DNA of 64,000 nt from an uncultured Paracoccaceae bacterium (GCA_947503775.1 CANNFE010000008.1:124001-188000), one strand, 5' to 3'; shown: positions 52,782 through 63,282, numbered from the stretch's first letter. Numbers and translations are program-made. Notes: generated by a model not told the origin, from the sequence alone.

Positions 52782-53912
52782 ATGCAAGGCAGGTTCGGTT
52801 TCAAGCTCAACGCCACCGACGGCAAAGCACGCACCGGCGTCATCTCCACCCCGAGGGGAGAGATTCGGACGCCCGCCTTCATGCCCGTGGGCACCGCCGG
52901 AACGGTCAAGGCGATGCTGCCCGAAAGTGTGCGCGCCACCGGGGCCGATATCCTTTTGGGCAATACCTATCACCTTATGCTCCGCCCGACGGCCGAGCGG
53001 ATCGACCGGCTGGGCGGCCTGCACAAATTCATGAACTGGGAAAGGCCCATCCTCACCGATTCCGGCGGCTTTCAGGTCATGTCACTGGGCGCGCTCCGAA
53101 AGCTCGACGAGGACGGCGTCACCTTCAAATCGCATATCGACGGCTCGAAACACCGCCTGACGCCCGAACGCTCGATGGAGATCCAGCAGCGTCTCGGCTC
53201 GGACATCGTGATGTGCTTCGACGAATGCCCCGCGCTCCCCGCCGACCGCGAGCGCATCACCGAAAGCATGCGCCTCTCCATGCGCTGGGCCGCCCGCTCG
53301 CGCGAAGCTTTCGGCGACCGGCCCGGCTACGCGCTCTTCGGCATTCAGCAAGGCGGGCTCGAAGAGGATCTGCGCGCTCAAAGCGCCGAGGCGCTGCGCA
53401 ATATCGGCTTTGAAGGCTATGCCATCGGCGGCCTCGCCGTTGGCGAAGGGCAGGAGGCCATGTTCGGCGTCCTCGACTACGCGCCCGATCAACTGCCTGC
53501 GGACAAGCCCCGCTATCTGATGGGCGTCGGTAAACCGGATGACATCGTCGGCGCTGTCAAGCGCGGCATCGATATGATGGATTGCGTCCTGCCCTCCCGC
53601 TCGGGCCGTACCGGCCAGGCCTTCACCCGCCGCGGCGTGGTCAATATCAAGAATGCGCGCCACCAGGACGACCCGCGCCCCCTTGACGAGGATTGCACCT
53701 GCCCGGCCTGCGCAAACTACTCCCGCGCCTACCTCCACCATGTCTTTCGCGCCCAAGAGATGATCTCGGGCATGGTGCTGACCTGGCACAACCTGCATTA
53801 TTTCCAGGAAATCATGGCGGGCATACGGGACGCGATCGCGGCTGGAACCTTCGCGGAATGGGAGGCCTGCTTCCACACGGCGCGCGCGAACGGGGATATC
53901 GAGCCGCTCTGA
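52782..53912 (+). CDS. tgt: queuine tRNA-ribosyltransferase
   Basis: Exchanges guanine 34 for preQ1 in tRNAs with GUN anticodons. [19 protein letters not shown] holds the substrate Asp; [20 protein letters not shown] and [17 protein letters not shown] the second catalytic Asp; [16 protein letters not shown] the zinc ligands. At 376 residues it is full length. It stands alone, divergent from sufT. Confidence 0.95.
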   Translation: MQGRFGFKLNATDGKARTGVISTPRGEIRTPAFMPVGTAGTVKAMLPESVRATGADILLGNTYHLMLRPTAERIDRLGGLHKFMNWERPILTDSGGFQVMSLGALRKLDEDGVTFKSHIDGSKHRLTPERSMEIQQRLGSDIVMCFDECPALPADRERITESMRLSMRWAARSREAFGDRPGYALFGIQQGGLEEDLRAQSAEALRNIGFEGYAIGGLAVGEGQEAMFGVLDYAPDQLPADKPRYLMGVGKPDDIVGAVKRGIDMMDCVLPSRSGRTGQAFTRRGVVNIKNARHQDDPRPLDEDCTCPACANYSRAYLHHVFRAQEMISGMVLTWHNLHYFQEIMAGIRDAIAAGTFAEWEACFHTARANGDIEPL

Positions 53913-54120
53913 TTGGACCGTCACGGCCTCTGGGATCGCATGCTTTGACCATACTCTGTTGACATATCCGCCGCTTCTTCCCTAACTATCGCCCATAAAG
54001 TCAGAGCTTATGAGTTTTGGTGATGCGCCGGCCCGCCGGATCCATCTGTTTTATTGATCGAACCACGTTAAAGCGCCGCAGCTTTCGGCGCATATTATTT
54101 TCGGTTGAGAGGATTGCCTG

Positions 54121-55263
54121 ATGGTAAATCAGACGACAATGACAATTGATGACCTTTTTAATCATATCGATGGATATAAAAATAAACACGAGACGTTTTG
54201 GGCGCTGGATCTGTCGAAGGCTTATAACACTGCATTCAAGAATTTTACGAAATGCCTTGCCAATCAGGCGAAGTCTGACAAGCTCAGCGCCGATATCGCG
54301 TTGGCCGTTTTCACGCTTTTGGTAACGATTCCCATCGGTGGCTGGATGACGGCTTCCCTGGGAACAGCCGTAGTTGCTCAAAGTGCTGGTACTGCCTCAA
54401 CTTGGGCTGTTGCCAATCAAGTTCTTCAGAAGAACATGAAGAACAAACAGATCTATAACTACGTAAGAAAAGAATCTTTCTCGATGCTGACCAAAAAGGT
54501 CAAGGCATCTGCAAAGCAATCTTTTACAAACGAAGTTCTAAAATCACCCTTTTCTCCAAATAAATCAATCGATCTTTCTGGGAATGGAGATCCCTTCGAT
54601 TTCAAGATAAATCTCGAGAAATTTATCGGCCAGCATTACGATAGGATCTATGAATTTGCGAGAAGCGTCGCCAACGACGATACGATAACGTCCGAAGAGG
54701 AGAACGCGATTGCGACACGTATCTTCAACGAGGATCCGTTTTTCGCAAAGGCTCCGACTGAAAGCACAATCAACGATGCGATGAAGCCTGCAGAGGTATT
54801 CGAGCTGGTGCTCCTTCTTGGACTCGTCACTCGGTCCGACTATCAGGAATATGCAGACGTAAACTACGTGATGGGCAAAAGAGATGTGACGTGGAAGCGG
54901 GGGGCATCGATCGATGCGCCGGTCACCGACGCTGGATATGGCAGCAATACGTCCGGCGGTGCCGTCAAGGTCGGCGCACAGATGATCACCCAGGCTGGGT
55001 CCACGCGCGTCGCTTATGAGTATCCCGGCGGCGATATCATAGATCGCATCGAAGAACTTTGGGATACCCACATCCAAGACGGTTGCAAAGTCTCTCCCTC
55101 AAATGGCGAAGCCGAGAGATTTGGAGGCAACTTTTTGAGCGAGAACAAATCCGCTCTCCCGGACTCATGGTTCCGCAGCAATCGATACGGCCATGACGAG
55201 CTTGTGCGCGCAGAACGGGCCCTCGACTATCTTGCCTTCAAGCACTCGGCGTTTTTGATGTAG
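54121..55263 (+). CDS. orphan protein of unknown function, AT-rich
   Basis: A 380-residue protein that I do not recognise. A hydrophobic, small-residue-rich stretch at about 60-95 (LAVFTLLVTIPIGGWMTASL) could be a membrane hairpin; the rest is charged and soluble, with an acidic helical region near 185-235 and a C-terminal HDELVRAERALDYLAFKHSA. The coding sequence is markedly AT-richer than tgt and the ATP-grasp gene on its two sides, which suggests recent transfer. No partner gene is seen. A GAGAGGA ribosome site lies ahead of the ATG. Confidence 0.6.
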   Translation: MVNQTTMTIDDLFNHIDGYKNKHETFWALDLSKAYNTAFKNFTKCLANQAKSDKLSADIALAVFTLLVTIPIGGWMTASLGTAVVAQSAGTASTWAVANQVLQKNMKNKQIYNYVRKESFSMLTKKVKASAKQSFTNEVLKSPFSPNKSIDLSGNGDPFDFKINLEKFIGQHYDRIYEFARSVANDDTITSEEENAIATRIFNEDPFFAKAPTESTINDAMKPAEVFELVLLLGLVTRSDYQEYADVNYVMGKRDVTWKRGASIDAPVTDAGYGSNTSGGAVKVGAQMITQAGSTRVAYEYPGGDIIDRIEELWDTHIQDGCKVSPSNGEAERFGGNFLSENKSALPDSWFRSNRYGHDELVRAERALDYLAFKHSAFLM

Positions 55264-55404
55264 CCAAGCTTTCGGTGGCGTTTGGTTGACCCCAACCGCC
55301 ACCAAGTTTGCCCGTCGCATGCTGGGACAGGAGCTACTCCCATCAGATACGACAGCACCTGCAGGCTTTGTTGGGCATGACGGGAAGACAGTTTCTTGAC
55401 CTCC

Positions 55405-56583
55405 CTAGAATAGACCGAGAAACTTCTTCTTTTTCGTCTCTCGCTCCAGCTTTGGCGGATTATCGAAATCATAGCCGTTCTCGCGGAAGAACGCTTTCAC
55501 CTCATCCGTCAAAAGCCCGCGCCCGGTAGAGTTTTGCAGCACGTCAAAGCTGCCCGCGTAATTCGACTCCACAAGAACCGGGCCATCCGGCGTGATCGCC
55601 AGGTCCGTCGACTGATAGGGAATCGCACCAAAAACGCGCGCGGTACGCTCGTTGAGCTCCTTCATCTTGTCCCAATGGGGCAGTTTGAGCCCCATGAGAC
55701 CGGGAACCTCTGGATGGTCGTCGATATATTCGGTGGCCAGACCGTCGCTTTTGCCAATCCGGATGATCTCTCCGGTGGCGTGATCGATCTCGCAGCAGAT
55801 ATTGCCAGGACGCCAGAAAGCACAGGCGATGTTGCCGGCGGTCGTCAGTTTCATCGCAACGCAAGGCTGCCAGATCTCCGAGCCGCGTACGAGGTTGGGA
55901 AACCGGATCGTGGTCAGCCCGGTGCAGTAGGGGGCGAGCGCCTCGTGATTGTCGAGCCGCTCCTGCAGCACGTAGGGCTCCTCCGACAAAACCTCCTCCA
56001 GGAAGGCCTCGTAGGTCACCGGGTTCGCTCCGGTCCGTTTGATCGTGGTGTCGTCCGCATCCTCGATGACCATCACGCCGCGTCCGATCAGCCCGCCCAG
56101 CGTCTTGGCAAAAAGCGATCCCTGAGGATGCGACAGCACCAGGTCCCGCAGCTTGTCGGCGGTGTCGATCTTGGGCGTGCCGGCAAAGCTCCGAGCGGAT
56201 CTGTCGACGATGCCCACCGTCTTGGGCAACGGGATCCCCTCTGCCCGGCACATCAGATCCATCACGTATTTGTCTTCGGGGACCCGGAACCAGTCCTTGT
56301 CGTTGACCGTATGCGAGATCGGCCAGACAGACCGCGAGCCAACGAAGCGCGCCGCCCCATCCTCGCCATGCCGTTCCGTATCCCACAGCGAATGGCGCAC
56401 GAAATCCTTCATGCTCAGCATCGTGCCTGCATTGTAGAGACGCGAGAATTCCCGACCCAACGCGATCGGCGACTTGCCACTGCGTCGCGCCGCGATCACC
56501 AGCAATTCATTCACGGGCATCGTGTCCGCGTTCCCGATACTGTCGTCGGCGGCTATGGCGGTAACAGATGTCGTCTCATTCAT
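55405..56583 (-). CDS. sugar-transfer-associated ATP-grasp protein
   Basis: A 392-residue ATP-grasp enzyme: SLFAKTLGGLIGRGVMVIED is the nucleotide-binding lysine and Gly loop, YVLQERLDNHEALAPYC the next strand, and DLAITPDGPVLVESNYAGSF the metal-binding Glu/Asn region. The family is often found near exopolysaccharide genes, none of which are here. Substrate unknown. It ends with a basic tail ERETKKKKFLGLF. Confidence 0.8.
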   Translation of the reverse strand: MNETTSVTAIAADDSIGNADTMPVNELLVIAARRSGKSPIALGREFSRLYNAGTMLSMKDFVRHSLWDTERHGEDGAARFVGSRSVWPISHTVNDKDWFRVPEDKYVMDLMCRAEGIPLPKTVGIVDRSARSFAGTPKIDTADKLRDLVLSHPQGSLFAKTLGGLIGRGVMVIEDADDTTIKRTGANPVTYEAFLEEVLSEEPYVLQERLDNHEALAPYCTGLTTIRFPNLVRGSEIWQPCVAMKLTTAGNIACAFWRPGNICCEIDHATGEIIRIGKSDGLATEYIDDHPEVPGLMGLKLPHWDKMKELNERTARVFGAIPYQSTDLAITPDGPVLVESNYAGSFDVLQNSTGRGLLTDEVKAFFRENGYDFDNPPKLERETKKKKFLGLF

Positions 56584-56874
56584 TGCGGCAGTCTCCTTGA
56601 TCTTGCTTCTGCTCTACACCCAAAGTCGGCTTATTTGCAGCCAAATCTCGCGATCCAAGTGGCATGACCCACTTTTGCTGATATCCGATTAATCCCGCAC
56701 ATCGCCCGCGCCCCCAGACTGTGGCAGCAAGCCCCCTTACATCGATATCGATCAAATGGCATATATGCGGTTGAAACAGCCAGACCGATACCCCAAGTCT
56801 GGTGGCTTACGGGGAAAGTCCGACGACTGCCGAAAATGGGGTCAGGTCTTTCCTGCGATCAAAAGGATGTCCCT

Positions 56875-59283
56875 ATGACACAACCCCTCGCGTCCTCTTA
56901 CCCGGTGCTGCCGCTCCGGGACATCGTCGTCTTCCCGCATATGATCGTGCCGCTCTTCGTGGGCCGCGAAAAGTCGGTGAAGGCACTCGAGGAGGTCATG
57001 GCCGACGACAAGCAGATCCTGCTGTCCTCGCAGATCGATCCCGCCGATGACGACCCCTCCGAAGAGGGGATCTATAAGATCGGCGTTCTGGCCAATGTCC
57101 TCCAGCTTCTCAAACTGCCCGACGGCACCGTGAAGGTGCTCGTCGAAGGCAAGGGCCGCGTGTCGATCACCGGTTATCTCGAGAACGACGACTTCTTCGA
57201 AGCCTCCTGTGAGCCGCTCGAGGAAACGCCTGGCGATCCCGCCGCGACCGAGGCGCTCGTCCGCTCTGTCGGCGGTGAGTTCGAACGCTATTCCAAGATC
57301 AAAAAGAACATCCCCGAAGAGGCGCTCGCCGCCGTCGGCGATGCGACCGAACCGGCCAAGCTCGCCGATCTGGTGGCGGGTCATCTCGGCGTCGAGGTCG
57401 GCCAAAAGCAAGAGCTGCTCGAGACGCTTTCCGTCTCCGAACGGCTCGAGCGGATCTATGGCCTGATGCAGGGCGAGATGTCCGTCATGCAGGTCGAGAA
57501 AAAGATCAAGACCCGCGTCAAATCCCAGATGGAGCGGACGCAGCGCGAATATTATCTCAACGAACAAATGAAGGCGATCCAGAAGGAACTGGGCGACGGC
57601 GAGGATGGCCAGAACGAGGTCGCCGAACTCGAGCAGCGCGTCGAGGACACCAAGCTCTCCAAGGAAGCCCGCGAAAAAGCCGAAGGCGAGATCAAGAAGC
57701 TCAAGAATATGAGCCCGATGTCCGCCGAAGCCACGGTCGTGCGCAATTATCTCGACTGGATGCTCTCGATCCCGTGGGGCGTCAAATCGCGCACCAAAAA
57801 GGATCTGGGTCATGCCCAGAAGGTGCTCGATAACGACCATTACGGGCTCGAGAAGGTCAAGGAGCGGATCGTCGAATATCTCGCCGTTCAGCAGCGCTCC
57901 AAAAAGCTCAAAGGCCCGATCATGTGCCTCGTCGGTCCTCCCGGCGTGGGTAAGACATCCCTCGGCAAATCGGTCGCCAAGGCCACGGGACGCGAGTTTA
58001 TCCGCATCTCGCTCGGCGGCGTGCGCGACGAGAGCGAGATCCGCGGCCACCGCCGGACTTATATCGGCTCCATGCCCGGCAAGATCATCCAGGCGCTGAA
58101 AAAAGCCAAGACCACAAACCCGCTCATCCTGCTCGATGAAATCGACAAGATGGGTCAGGATTTCCGAGGCGATCCGGCTTCGGCGATGCTCGAGGTGCTC
58201 GACCCTGAGCAGAACTCGACCTTCGTCGATCACTATCTCGAGGTGGAGTACGACCTCTCGAACGTGATGTTCCTGACGACGGCGAACTCCTACAACATGC
58301 CGGGCCCGCTTCTGGACCGGATGGAGATCATTCCGCTCGCCGGCTACACCGAGGACGAGAAGACCGAGATCGCCAAGCAGCACCTGCTGTCCAAGCAGCT
58401 CAAGAACCACGGGCTCAAGGACAAGGAGTTCTCGCTCACCGACGACGCGCTCAAGGAGATGATCCGCGTCTATACCCGCGAGGCGGGCGTGCGGAACCTC
58501 GAACGGGAACTGGCCAAGCTGGCGCGGAAAGCCGTCACCAAGATCGTCAAGAAAGAGGTCGACCACGTCGAGATCACGACCGACAATCTCGACGACTATC
58601 TCGGCGTGAAAAAGTACCGCTACGGTCTGGCAGAGCTTGAGGATCAGATCGGCGTCGTCACGGGGCTTGCCTACACGTCCGTAGGGGGGGAGCTGCTCTC
58701 GATCGAGGCGCTACGCCTTCCCGGCAAAGGCCGCATGAAGACGACGGGGAAACTCGGCGATGTCATGAAGGAAAGCATCGACGCCGCCTCGTCCTATACG
58801 CGGTCCATCGCGCCTAAGATCGGGGTCAAGCCGCCCCGGATGGAGACGTGGGACATCCACGTCCACGTCCCCGAAGGCGCGACCCCCAAGGACGGCCCGT
58901 CGGCAGGCCTCGCGATGACCACGGCCATCGTGTCGGTCCTGACGCAGATCCCGATCCGCCGCGACATCGCCATGACGGGCGAGGTGACGCTGCGCGGCAA
59001 CGCGCTGCCCATCGGCGGTCTGAAGGAAAAGCTCCTCGCAGCCCTGCGCGGCGGTATCAAGACGGTGCTGATCCCTCATGAAAACGAAAAGGACCTGGCC
59101 GAGATCCCGGACAACGTAAAAGACGGGCTGACGATCATCCCCGTCAACCATGTCTCCGAAGTTCTCGAACACGCGCTGGTCGAAACGCCTGAGACGATCG
59201 AGTGGGACGAAGCCGCCGAAGAGGCGGCCGCCGCCGCGGCGGCACAGGCCCCCGAGAACGGAGGGGCCGCTGCCCACCACTGA
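56875..59283 (+). CDS. lon: ATP-dependent protease Lon
   Basis: A 802-residue LonA protease of the cytosol. The substrate-binding domain begins [20 protein letters not shown]; the AAA+ module has Walker [16 protein letters not shown] and [20 protein letters not shown]; the protease Ser is in [15 protein letters not shown] and the Lys in [15 protein letters not shown]. The frame opens at 56836 but the ATG at 56875 with AAGG nine bases ahead is the start. It ends in an Ala-rich tail. A strong terminator follows. Confidence 0.96.
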   Translation: MTQPLASSYPVLPLRDIVVFPHMIVPLFVGREKSVKALEEVMADDKQILLSSQIDPADDDPSEEGIYKIGVLANVLQLLKLPDGTVKVLVEGKGRVSITGYLENDDFFEASCEPLEETPGDPAATEALVRSVGGEFERYSKIKKNIPEEALAAVGDATEPAKLADLVAGHLGVEVGQKQELLETLSVSERLERIYGLMQGEMSVMQVEKKIKTRVKSQMERTQREYYLNEQMKAIQKELGDGEDGQNEVAELEQRVEDTKLSKEAREKAEGEIKKLKNMSPMSAEATVVRNYLDWMLSIPWGVKSRTKKDLGHAQKVLDNDHYGLEKVKERIVEYLAVQQRSKKLKGPIMCLVGPPGVGKTSLGKSVAKATGREFIRISLGGVRDESEIRGHRRTYIGSMPGKIIQALKKAKTTNPLILLDEIDKMGQDFRGDPASAMLEVLDPEQNSTFVDHYLEVEYDLSNVMFLTTANSYNMPGPLLDRMEIIPLAGYTEDEKTEIAKQHLLSKQLKNHGLKDKEFSLTDDALKEMIRVYTREAGVRNLERELAKLARKAVTKIVKKEVDHVEITTDNLDDYLGVKKYRYGLAELEDQIGVVTGLAYTSVGGELLSIEALRLPGKGRMKTTGKLGDVMKESIDAASSYTRSIAPKIGVKPPRMETWDIHVHVPEGATPKDGPSAGLAMTTAIVSVLTQIPIRRDIAMTGEVTLRGNALPIGGLKEKLLAALRGGIKTVLIPHENEKDLAEIPDNVKDGLTIIPVNHVSEVLEHALVETPETIEWDEAAEEAAAAAAAQAPENGGAAAHH

Positions 59284-59302
59284 CCGATCTTAAGATAAAG
59301 TC

Positions 59303-59332
59303 AAAAGGGCGCCCGTTGCGGCGCCCTTTTTC
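59303..59332 (+). terminator. intrinsic terminator of lon
   Basis: AAAAGGGCGCC at 59303-59313 pairs with GGCGCCCTTTT at 59320-59330 around a six-base loop, followed by TTC TATTT. It lies 20 bp after the lon stop. Confidence 0.9.
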
Positions 59333-59569
59333 TATTTAGGGGTCATGACCTGTCGTCGAAGGGCACTCGGTCATCACGTTCAACAATGAGCCGTCCCAAC
59401 CGCTTACTGTTTCCCGTGTTGCGGCGAAAAGGTCTGCGCACGGTGCTTTAATCAGGGGAATCTGCGATTTGCCTCCTCCCATATGCCGACGGTTCTCCGA
59501 CCGGATGCCGCATGCCCGTTTTCGCCGATCTCGGCGCGTTAACCATGTCCCGGGCCAGGCCGTGACGCC

Positions 59570-60466
59570 TCATTCCCAAGCCGCCAGAAACGCCTTCACC
59601 ACCTCCGCCGAATTGACTGCCGCAAGGCTCATAAACGTGCCCATCTCGTTCTCTCCCTCGCCCCCTCCGGCAAGATCCGACAAGGACCGAAAAGCAATGA
59701 AGGGGACCTCGTTGGCATAGGCGACATGGGCGACCGCCGCGCTTTCCATATCCAGCACGCGCGCCTCGAACGTATTGAAAACAAAGGATCTATAGTCGGC
59801 ATTGTCCACGAAGGCCGCGCCCGATACGCCGTTACCGCCGACCACGATCCGGGGCGGGTCGGACAGGCAGGCATTCTCGGCATTGCAGTCCTCCAGCGTC
59901 AGATCTGCTGCAACAGCTTCGGCCACAGCCAGCATACCCGCATCCACCTCGAACCAGAACTTGGCCTCAGGCTCATCCGTCCGGCTGCTCTGAACCGTCT
60001 GATTGCGGGTGAACATCATGTTATAATTGGGAAAATCCGAACTCATCCAAGGCGGAATGGCAAAACCATTCTCCGTCTCCCGCGCCAACGTCACGTCCAG
60101 ATACTGCCCCCACCGCGCCGCCACGACGACATCCCCGATATTCAGATCCGGATCCACGCCTCCGGCAATTCCTGAGAAAACGATGCCTTCGATCTCGAAC
60201 CGATCAAGCGCAAGCTGCGTGGTCATCGCCGCGTTGACCATTGATATTCCTGACAAAAACAGAACAACCGGCTGCCCTTCGAGCGTGCCGGTGATGAAGC
60301 GGTTGCCATTGACGAAATGCTCCTCGGCTCCCTCCAGCCCCTCCTGAAGTGTCAGCCATTCCGGCGCGAAGGCCGACATGACCGCAAGTCGCGGCTCGGG
60401 GTCGAGCGTATTGGCGAGCGCCGTAACCGGCATAAAAAGTGCAGCAAAAGCAAGACAGTATCTCAC
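59570..60466 (-). CDS. secreted nucleoside-phosphorylase-superfamily protein (MTA/SAH-nucleosidase-like)
   Basis: About 298 residues. It has a signal peptide (RYCLAFAALFMPVTALA) and a phosphorylase-superfamily core: AVMSAFAPEWLTL, VFSGIAGGVDPDLNIGDVVVA, VLDMESAAVAHVAYANEVPF with the Met-Glu-Ser substrate motif, and FRSLSDLAGG. Cytosolic MTA/SAH nucleosidase lacks a signal, so this one acts outside the inner membrane. A Cys pair (DCNAENACLSD) may form a disulfide. The start is GTG at 60466 with GGGAG six bases ahead; the longer frame to 60547 hides the signal. Confidence 0.78.
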   Translation of the reverse strand: MRYCLAFAALFMPVTALANTLDPEPRLAVMSAFAPEWLTLQEGLEGAEEHFVNGNRFITGTLEGQPVVLFLSGISMVNAAMTTQLALDRFEIEGIVFSGIAGGVDPDLNIGDVVVAARWGQYLDVTLARETENGFAIPPWMSSDFPNYNMMFTRNQTVQSSRTDEPEAKFWFEVDAGMLAVAEAVAADLTLEDCNAENACLSDPPRIVVGGNGVSGAAFVDNADYRSFVFNTFEARVLDMESAAVAHVAYANEVPFIAFRSLSDLAGGGEGENEMGTFMSLAAVNSAEVVKAFLAAWE

Positions 60467-60578
60467 ATCAATCTCCCTGTTTTGAAGGAAGGCTGACGTG
60501 CCGCATCGCAAGATGTCAATGAACCGGCCCGCCCACTTGATCCGCATCCCGCAATTGGCTATTCCCGCGCCTCAACAC

Positions 60579-60653
60579 GGGTGATTAGCTCAGTGGTAGA
60601 GCGCTTCGTTCACATCGAAGATGTCAGGGGTTCAAATCCCTTATCACCCACCA
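60579..60653 (+). tRNA. tRNA-Val (CAC)
   Basis: A 75-base cloverleaf with encoded CCA. Acceptor GGGTGAT pairs with ATCACCC; D-arm GCTC/GAGC; anticodon stem CTTCG/CGAAG around TTCACAT, giving anticodon CAC; T-loop TTCAAAT. Confidence 0.95.
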
Positions 60654-60660
60654 GTTTCCC

Positions 60661-60690
60661 AAGGCGCATCCCCAAAGGATGCGCCTTTTC
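60661..60690 (+). terminator. intrinsic terminator after tRNA-Val
   Basis: AAGGCGCATCC at 60661-60671 pairs with GGATGCGCCTT at 60677-60687 around a five-base loop, followed by T residues. It also shows that the ATG at 60679, in frame with the next gene, is not its start. Confidence 0.8.
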
Positions 60691-60702
60691 AATGGGTTGA
60701 CC

Positions 60703-61278
60703 ATGAGCGATTTCCCCGATCTCTGGCTCTTGCGACACGGAGAGACCGTCTGGAACCGCGAAGGCCGGATGCAGGGCAGCCTCAACTCACCGCTCACCGA
60801 AAAGGGCGAGGCCCAGGCCCGCCATCAACGCGAGATCCTCGCCCGCTGTGACCTGACCGGCGCGCGCGCCTTCTCGAGCCCATCGGGCCGGGCCGTCCAG
60901 ACCGCCGCGCTCGCCGTCGCTCCGCTCCTGCCCGAGATCTACACCGATGCCCGCCTCAAGGAGCTTGGTGTGGGTGAGAGGGAAGGCCAGCTCGCCCCCG
61001 ACATGCATTCGGCCTTTTCCGCTGCATATCCTTCTGATCATTGGGTAAAAATCTATGACAGCGTGCCCGGAGGAGAGGGGCTCACCTCCCTCAAGGCACG
61101 ATGCCGCGCCTTTCTGCACGACCTTGAGACCCCCACCGTCATCGTCTGCCACGGCATCACATCGCTGATGATCCGCTCCCTCGCGCTGGAGATCCCGCTC
61201 GCCAAAGTGCCGCGCGGAGCGGCCAGCCAAGGCATCGTTCATCATGTCACAAACCGCTGCGTCACAGAGCTCGACTGA
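60703..61278 (+). CDS. histidine phosphatase family protein
   Basis: A 191-residue phosphoglycerate-mutase-like phosphatase. The catalytic motif LLRHGETVWNREGRMQG is at the N-terminus; the second His is in VIVCHGITSLMIRS. The ATG at 60703 is favoured because the earlier ATG lies in the tRNA terminator. Substrate unknown; it sits between two tRNA-Val genes. Confidence 0.88.
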   Translation: MSDFPDLWLLRHGETVWNREGRMQGSLNSPLTEKGEAQARHQREILARCDLTGARAFSSPSGRAVQTAALAVAPLLPEIYTDARLKELGVGEREGQLAPDMHSAFSAAYPSDHWVKIYDSVPGGEGLTSLKARCRAFLHDLETPTVIVCHGITSLMIRSLALEIPLAKVPRGAASQGIVHHVTNRCVTELD

Positions 61279-61319
61279 CGCTTGCCCCTGCCTCTTGCGC
61301 GCGGTAGGACCGCGCCTGG

Positions 61320-61395
<76 letters not shown>

Positions 61396-61567
61396 TGATC
61401 CTGTTGCGCCTTCATTGTGCGACCGTGCTTTGACGCCCTGATGGACGTTGCGTTACTTCTTGTGAAAACAAGTACTTAGATGCCCTGTCCCGAATTCACG
61501 GGACAGACATGACGTCTGCCGGGCGGGTATAACCTTTCCATTCTCACGCGATGGAGCGAGGCGTCCC

Positions 61568-61870
61568 ATGAGCCTTTCGATCATGACCGGTAGCGAAATC
61601 GAGGCGTATCTGGGCGATCATCTGGAGGCGCGGATGTCGCGTATGAAAGATCGTATCCGCGCTCTTCCCACCGAGACGGCGGCGTCCGTCGCGTTGCGCT
61701 TTGCCTCCGAGCTGACGGAGTTCGCCGCCTACGAGCTGGCAGGCCGCTGTCCCAGCACGACCTTGTCGCGCCTGATCCTGACTTCCGCCGAGCTGGAGCG
61801 GACCGCCGAGGATCCGGCCTTCAATCCCCATGCGAGCAGTGCGGGCGATCCGACGATCGGTCGCCTTTAA
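61568..61870 (+). CDS. small conserved protein of unknown function (100 residues)
   Basis: Begins MSLSIMTGSEIEAYLGDHLE. Mostly helical, with TETAASVALRFASELTEFAA and a Pro/Ser-rich end. No signal or membrane segment. GGAG and GAGG lie before the ATG and the pirin gene follows 57 bp later on the same strand. Not recognised. Confidence 0.6.
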   Translation: MSLSIMTGSEIEAYLGDHLEARMSRMKDRIRALPTETAASVALRFASELTEFAAYELAGRCPSTTLSRLILTSAELERTAEDPAFNPHASSAGDPTIGRL

Positions 61871-61927
61871 GAGCAGGCCCTGAGGGTCTATCTGACTGGC
61901 AGCAGATAGACCCTCAGGAGCCTCGCC

Positions 61928-62875
61928 ATGAGCTGGAACCCCGCCCTTGATCCCCATTGCCCGACCGGCAACGAAGTCGATGCGATCGAAACCGTGATCG
62001 TGCCGCGGGCCCGCGATCTGGGCGGCTTTGAGGTGCGGCGGGCCTTGCCGTCACCAAAGCGGCAGATGGTCGGACCTTTTATCTTTTTCGACCAGATGGG
62101 CCCGGCGGAATTCGTGACGGGCGAGGGGATCGATGTGCGGCCGCACCCTCATATCGGACTGGCGACGGTGACCTATCTTCATCGCGGCAAGATCCACCAT
62201 CGTGACAGTCTCGGCACCGATCAATGGATCGAGCCCGGGGCGATGAACCTGATGATCGCAGGGCATGGCATCACCCATTCCGAGCGCATGGACGGTGCCG
62301 CCCGGCAAAAGCCCTCCTCGCTCTTTGGAATTCAGACCTGGCTTGCGGTTCCCAAAGACCATGAGGATCGCGAGGCGGCCTTTCTTCACGCGACCAAGGA
62401 CGAACTTCCGATCCTCGAAGGGGAGGGCAAGGAAGTGCGCGTCATCCTAGGCCAGGCCTATGGCGCCGATGCGGGGGTCGAAACGCCGTCCGAGACGTTC
62501 TATGTCGATGCCCGGCTCGAAGCAGGCGCCGGGCTGCCGCTTCCCGATGACCAGGAGGATCGTGGGGTCTACGTCCTGGAAGGCTCTATCGAAATCGCGG
62601 GCGATGTGTTCGAGGCGGGCCGGATGATGGTCTTTCGCCCGGGTGACAGGGTGTCCTTGAAGGCCGGAGAGGCCGGCGCGCGGATCATGGTGCTGGGCGG
62701 CGCGACTCTGGAGGGGCCACGCTATATCTGGTGGAATTTCGTGGCCTCCTCGAAAGAGCGGATCGAGGCTGCAAAGGAAGCCTGGCGCGGCGAGGATTGG
62801 GCCCACGGCCGGTTTCAGCTGCCACCTGGCGATGCGGACGAATTCATTCCCTTGCCGGACCGAAAGGGACCCTGA
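61928..62875 (+). CDS. pirin family protein
   Basis: A 315-residue bicupin. The N-terminal cupin has the metal ligands of pirin in VRPHPHIGLATVTYLHRG and GAMNLMIAGHGITHSERMD; the second cupin (about 190-270) has GVYVLEGSIEIAGDVFEAGR. Pirins bind Fe and some oxidise quercetin; others act in redox regulation. The role here is not indicated by the context. Confidence 0.88.
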   Translation: MSWNPALDPHCPTGNEVDAIETVIVPRARDLGGFEVRRALPSPKRQMVGPFIFFDQMGPAEFVTGEGIDVRPHPHIGLATVTYLHRGKIHHRDSLGTDQWIEPGAMNLMIAGHGITHSERMDGAARQKPSSLFGIQTWLAVPKDHEDREAAFLHATKDELPILEGEGKEVRVILGQAYGADAGVETPSETFYVDARLEAGAGLPLPDDQEDRGVYVLEGSIEIAGDVFEAGRMMVFRPGDRVSLKAGEAGARIMVLGGATLEGPRYIWWNFVASSKERIEAAKEAWRGEDWAHGRFQLPPGDADEFIPLPDRKGP

Positions 62876-62997
62876 GACATTGTCCCGTGATCTGGCGATT
62901 TTCGCGTGGATCGACGTGCAATCCTGCTTGACGGGGTAGGGGGCCTCGGTTAGGTCCACCGTCACGCTACGGTACAGGATGCCGCAGCGTGCAGCGG

Positions 62998-63074
62998 GCG
63001 GTTGTAGCTCAGTTGGTTAGAGTACCGGCCTGTCACGCCGGGGGTCGCGGGTTCGAGCCCCGTCAACCGCGCCA
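62998..63074 (+). tRNA. tRNA-Asp (GTC), copy 1
   Basis: A 77-base cloverleaf with CCA. Acceptor GCGGTTG/CAACCGC; anticodon loop CTGTCAC, anticodon GTC; T-loop TTCGAGC. Its sequence is identical to the second copy 36 bp downstream. Confidence 0.96.
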
Positions 63075-63110
63075 CCGCTGCCATATCAGGGCGATCAAGG
63101 CCCACCTTGC

Positions 63111-63187
63111 GCGGTTGTAGCTCAGTTGGTTAGAGTACCGGCCTGTCACGCCGGGGGTCGCGGGTTCGAGCCCCGTCAACCGCGCCA
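63111..63187 (+). tRNA. tRNA-Asp (GTC), copy 2
   Basis: Base-for-base identical to copy 1 (77 bases, anticodon GTC, encoded CCA). The flanking bases differ, so only the gene body is duplicated or kept identical by gene conversion. Confidence 0.96.
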
Positions 63188-63282
63188 TCTCCTTTTAGAC
63201 AAAGACGACCCAAACGGAGCGGCTGCGCCACATGTCTTTCATTAAAGACGCCATTGGCCGACGCGACGCATTATTGCGCATG

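Noticed and set aside
55655-55680. Partial match to the dispersed element (CTTCATCTTGTCC).
   Set aside because: It lacks the ATATGC half and lies within the coding sequence of the ATP-grasp gene (D-K-M-K-E); taken as chance.
60679-60702. Earlier start codon for the histidine phosphatase.
   Set aside because: The ATG lies in the 3' arm of the tRNA-Val terminator hairpin, and the homologous part begins after 60703.
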